Origin: Lithodes maja
Taxonomy: Eukaryota > Arthropoda > Malacostraca > Decapoda > Lithodidae
DNA length: 64,000 nt
Assembly (NCBI GenBank): GCA_037953745.1
Contig: JBAKBP010004412.1
Span: 1-64,000, forward strand
Reading direction: 5' to 3'
Part shown: positions 63,987 to 64,000 of the stretch, piece after piece
Layout: each line of letters starts with the position of its first letter
Position numbering within the stretch: position 1 is the stretch's first letter
Notes under the pieces: generated by a model
Told to the model about the DNA's origin: nothing
What the model saw: only the letters and a program-made list of their open reading frames with translations
Databases searched by the model: none
Program-made: the position numbers and the translations under genes

Positions 63987-64000
63987 TTGCCCCTGGGCCA
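63834..64000 (-). mobile_element. piggyBac-like MITE PB4, cut by the window end
   Basis: TTAA at 63830-63833 followed by cccgggaattgctgggagac and two actcttaagagt palindromes, as at the start of PB3. A (TA)n tract then leads to tttgttttgcccctgggcca, which PB3 also has. The right end lies beyond the window. Confidence 0.85.

Overview
This window is eukaryotic, and I find no host gene in it. Every open reading frame I can interpret belongs to a transposable element or is low-complexity translation of a microsatellite. The mix points to an arthropod, most likely a decapod crustacean (inference). It combines CR1-like, RTE-like and Jockey/CR1-group non-LTR elements, a Penelope-like GIY-YIG fragment, a DIRS-type tyrosine-recombinase element, a compact Gypsy-type LTR element, piggyBac-like, mariner-like and pogo-like DNA elements, dense (CT)n, (CA)n and (TA)n tracts, and short TTAGG-like (CCTAA) runs.

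Layout. 0-4.2 kb: minus-strand remnants of a LINE ('family K') and a Penelope-like element, the latter interrupted by an AAC-tailed retroposon with a 16-bp target-site duplication (TSD). 4.2-15 kb: CR1-like LINE fragments with (CT)n tails, a 62-bp-arm hairpin, microsatellites and a dispersed ~70-bp module. 15-19 kb: 'family J' LINE copy A, split by a TTAA-flanked piggyBac-like MITE. 19-24 kb: a DIRS-like element split by a tRNA-derived SINE, a second piggyBac-like MITE, and an AAC-tailed LINE end. 24-25 kb: a mariner-like MITE in a (TA)n tract. 25.8-30.3 kb: a Gypsy-type element with two 223-bp LTRs that differ at one visible base but with its reverse-transcriptase domain missing. 30.5-39.6 kb: a nested stack. 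A piggyBac-like MITE contains an AAC-tailed LINE with a 2A-like peptide and a PHD finger. That LINE contains an RTE element, which in turn contains family J copy B, and the LINE separately carries a 161-bp RTE-2 tail. 39.8-46.7 kb: RTE-2 elements and a duplicated block of ~180-bp units plus RTE-2 fragments, invaded by RTE-3 and LINE 'J2'. 46.8-56.5 kb: a mosaic of short inverted-repeat elements, a Harbinger-like element built on an ACTCGTGT-type motif, TAGGCCTA-rich DNA, RTE-4 pieces, minisatellites, a pogo/Tigger fossil and tandem GC hairpins. 57-64 kb: a 294-bp-spaced duplication, piggyBac-like MITEs, family J copy C with an uninterrupted ~755-codon ORF, and an RTE-2 3' end.

How the parts relate. 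The elements record a dense insertion history rather than a pathway. Exact TSDs let several layers be peeled off and the host reading frames restored. Family J and the piggyBac-like MITEs have each inserted into the other, so their activity periods overlapped. Most LINE families carry their own simple-repeat tail: CT, GATA, ATGG, ATGT, AAC or A. The most unusual signal is a set of small insertions of the form TA-CCGG-TA and TA-C(A/T)G-TA in RTE-derived copies. These match the form of Tc1/mariner excision footprints.
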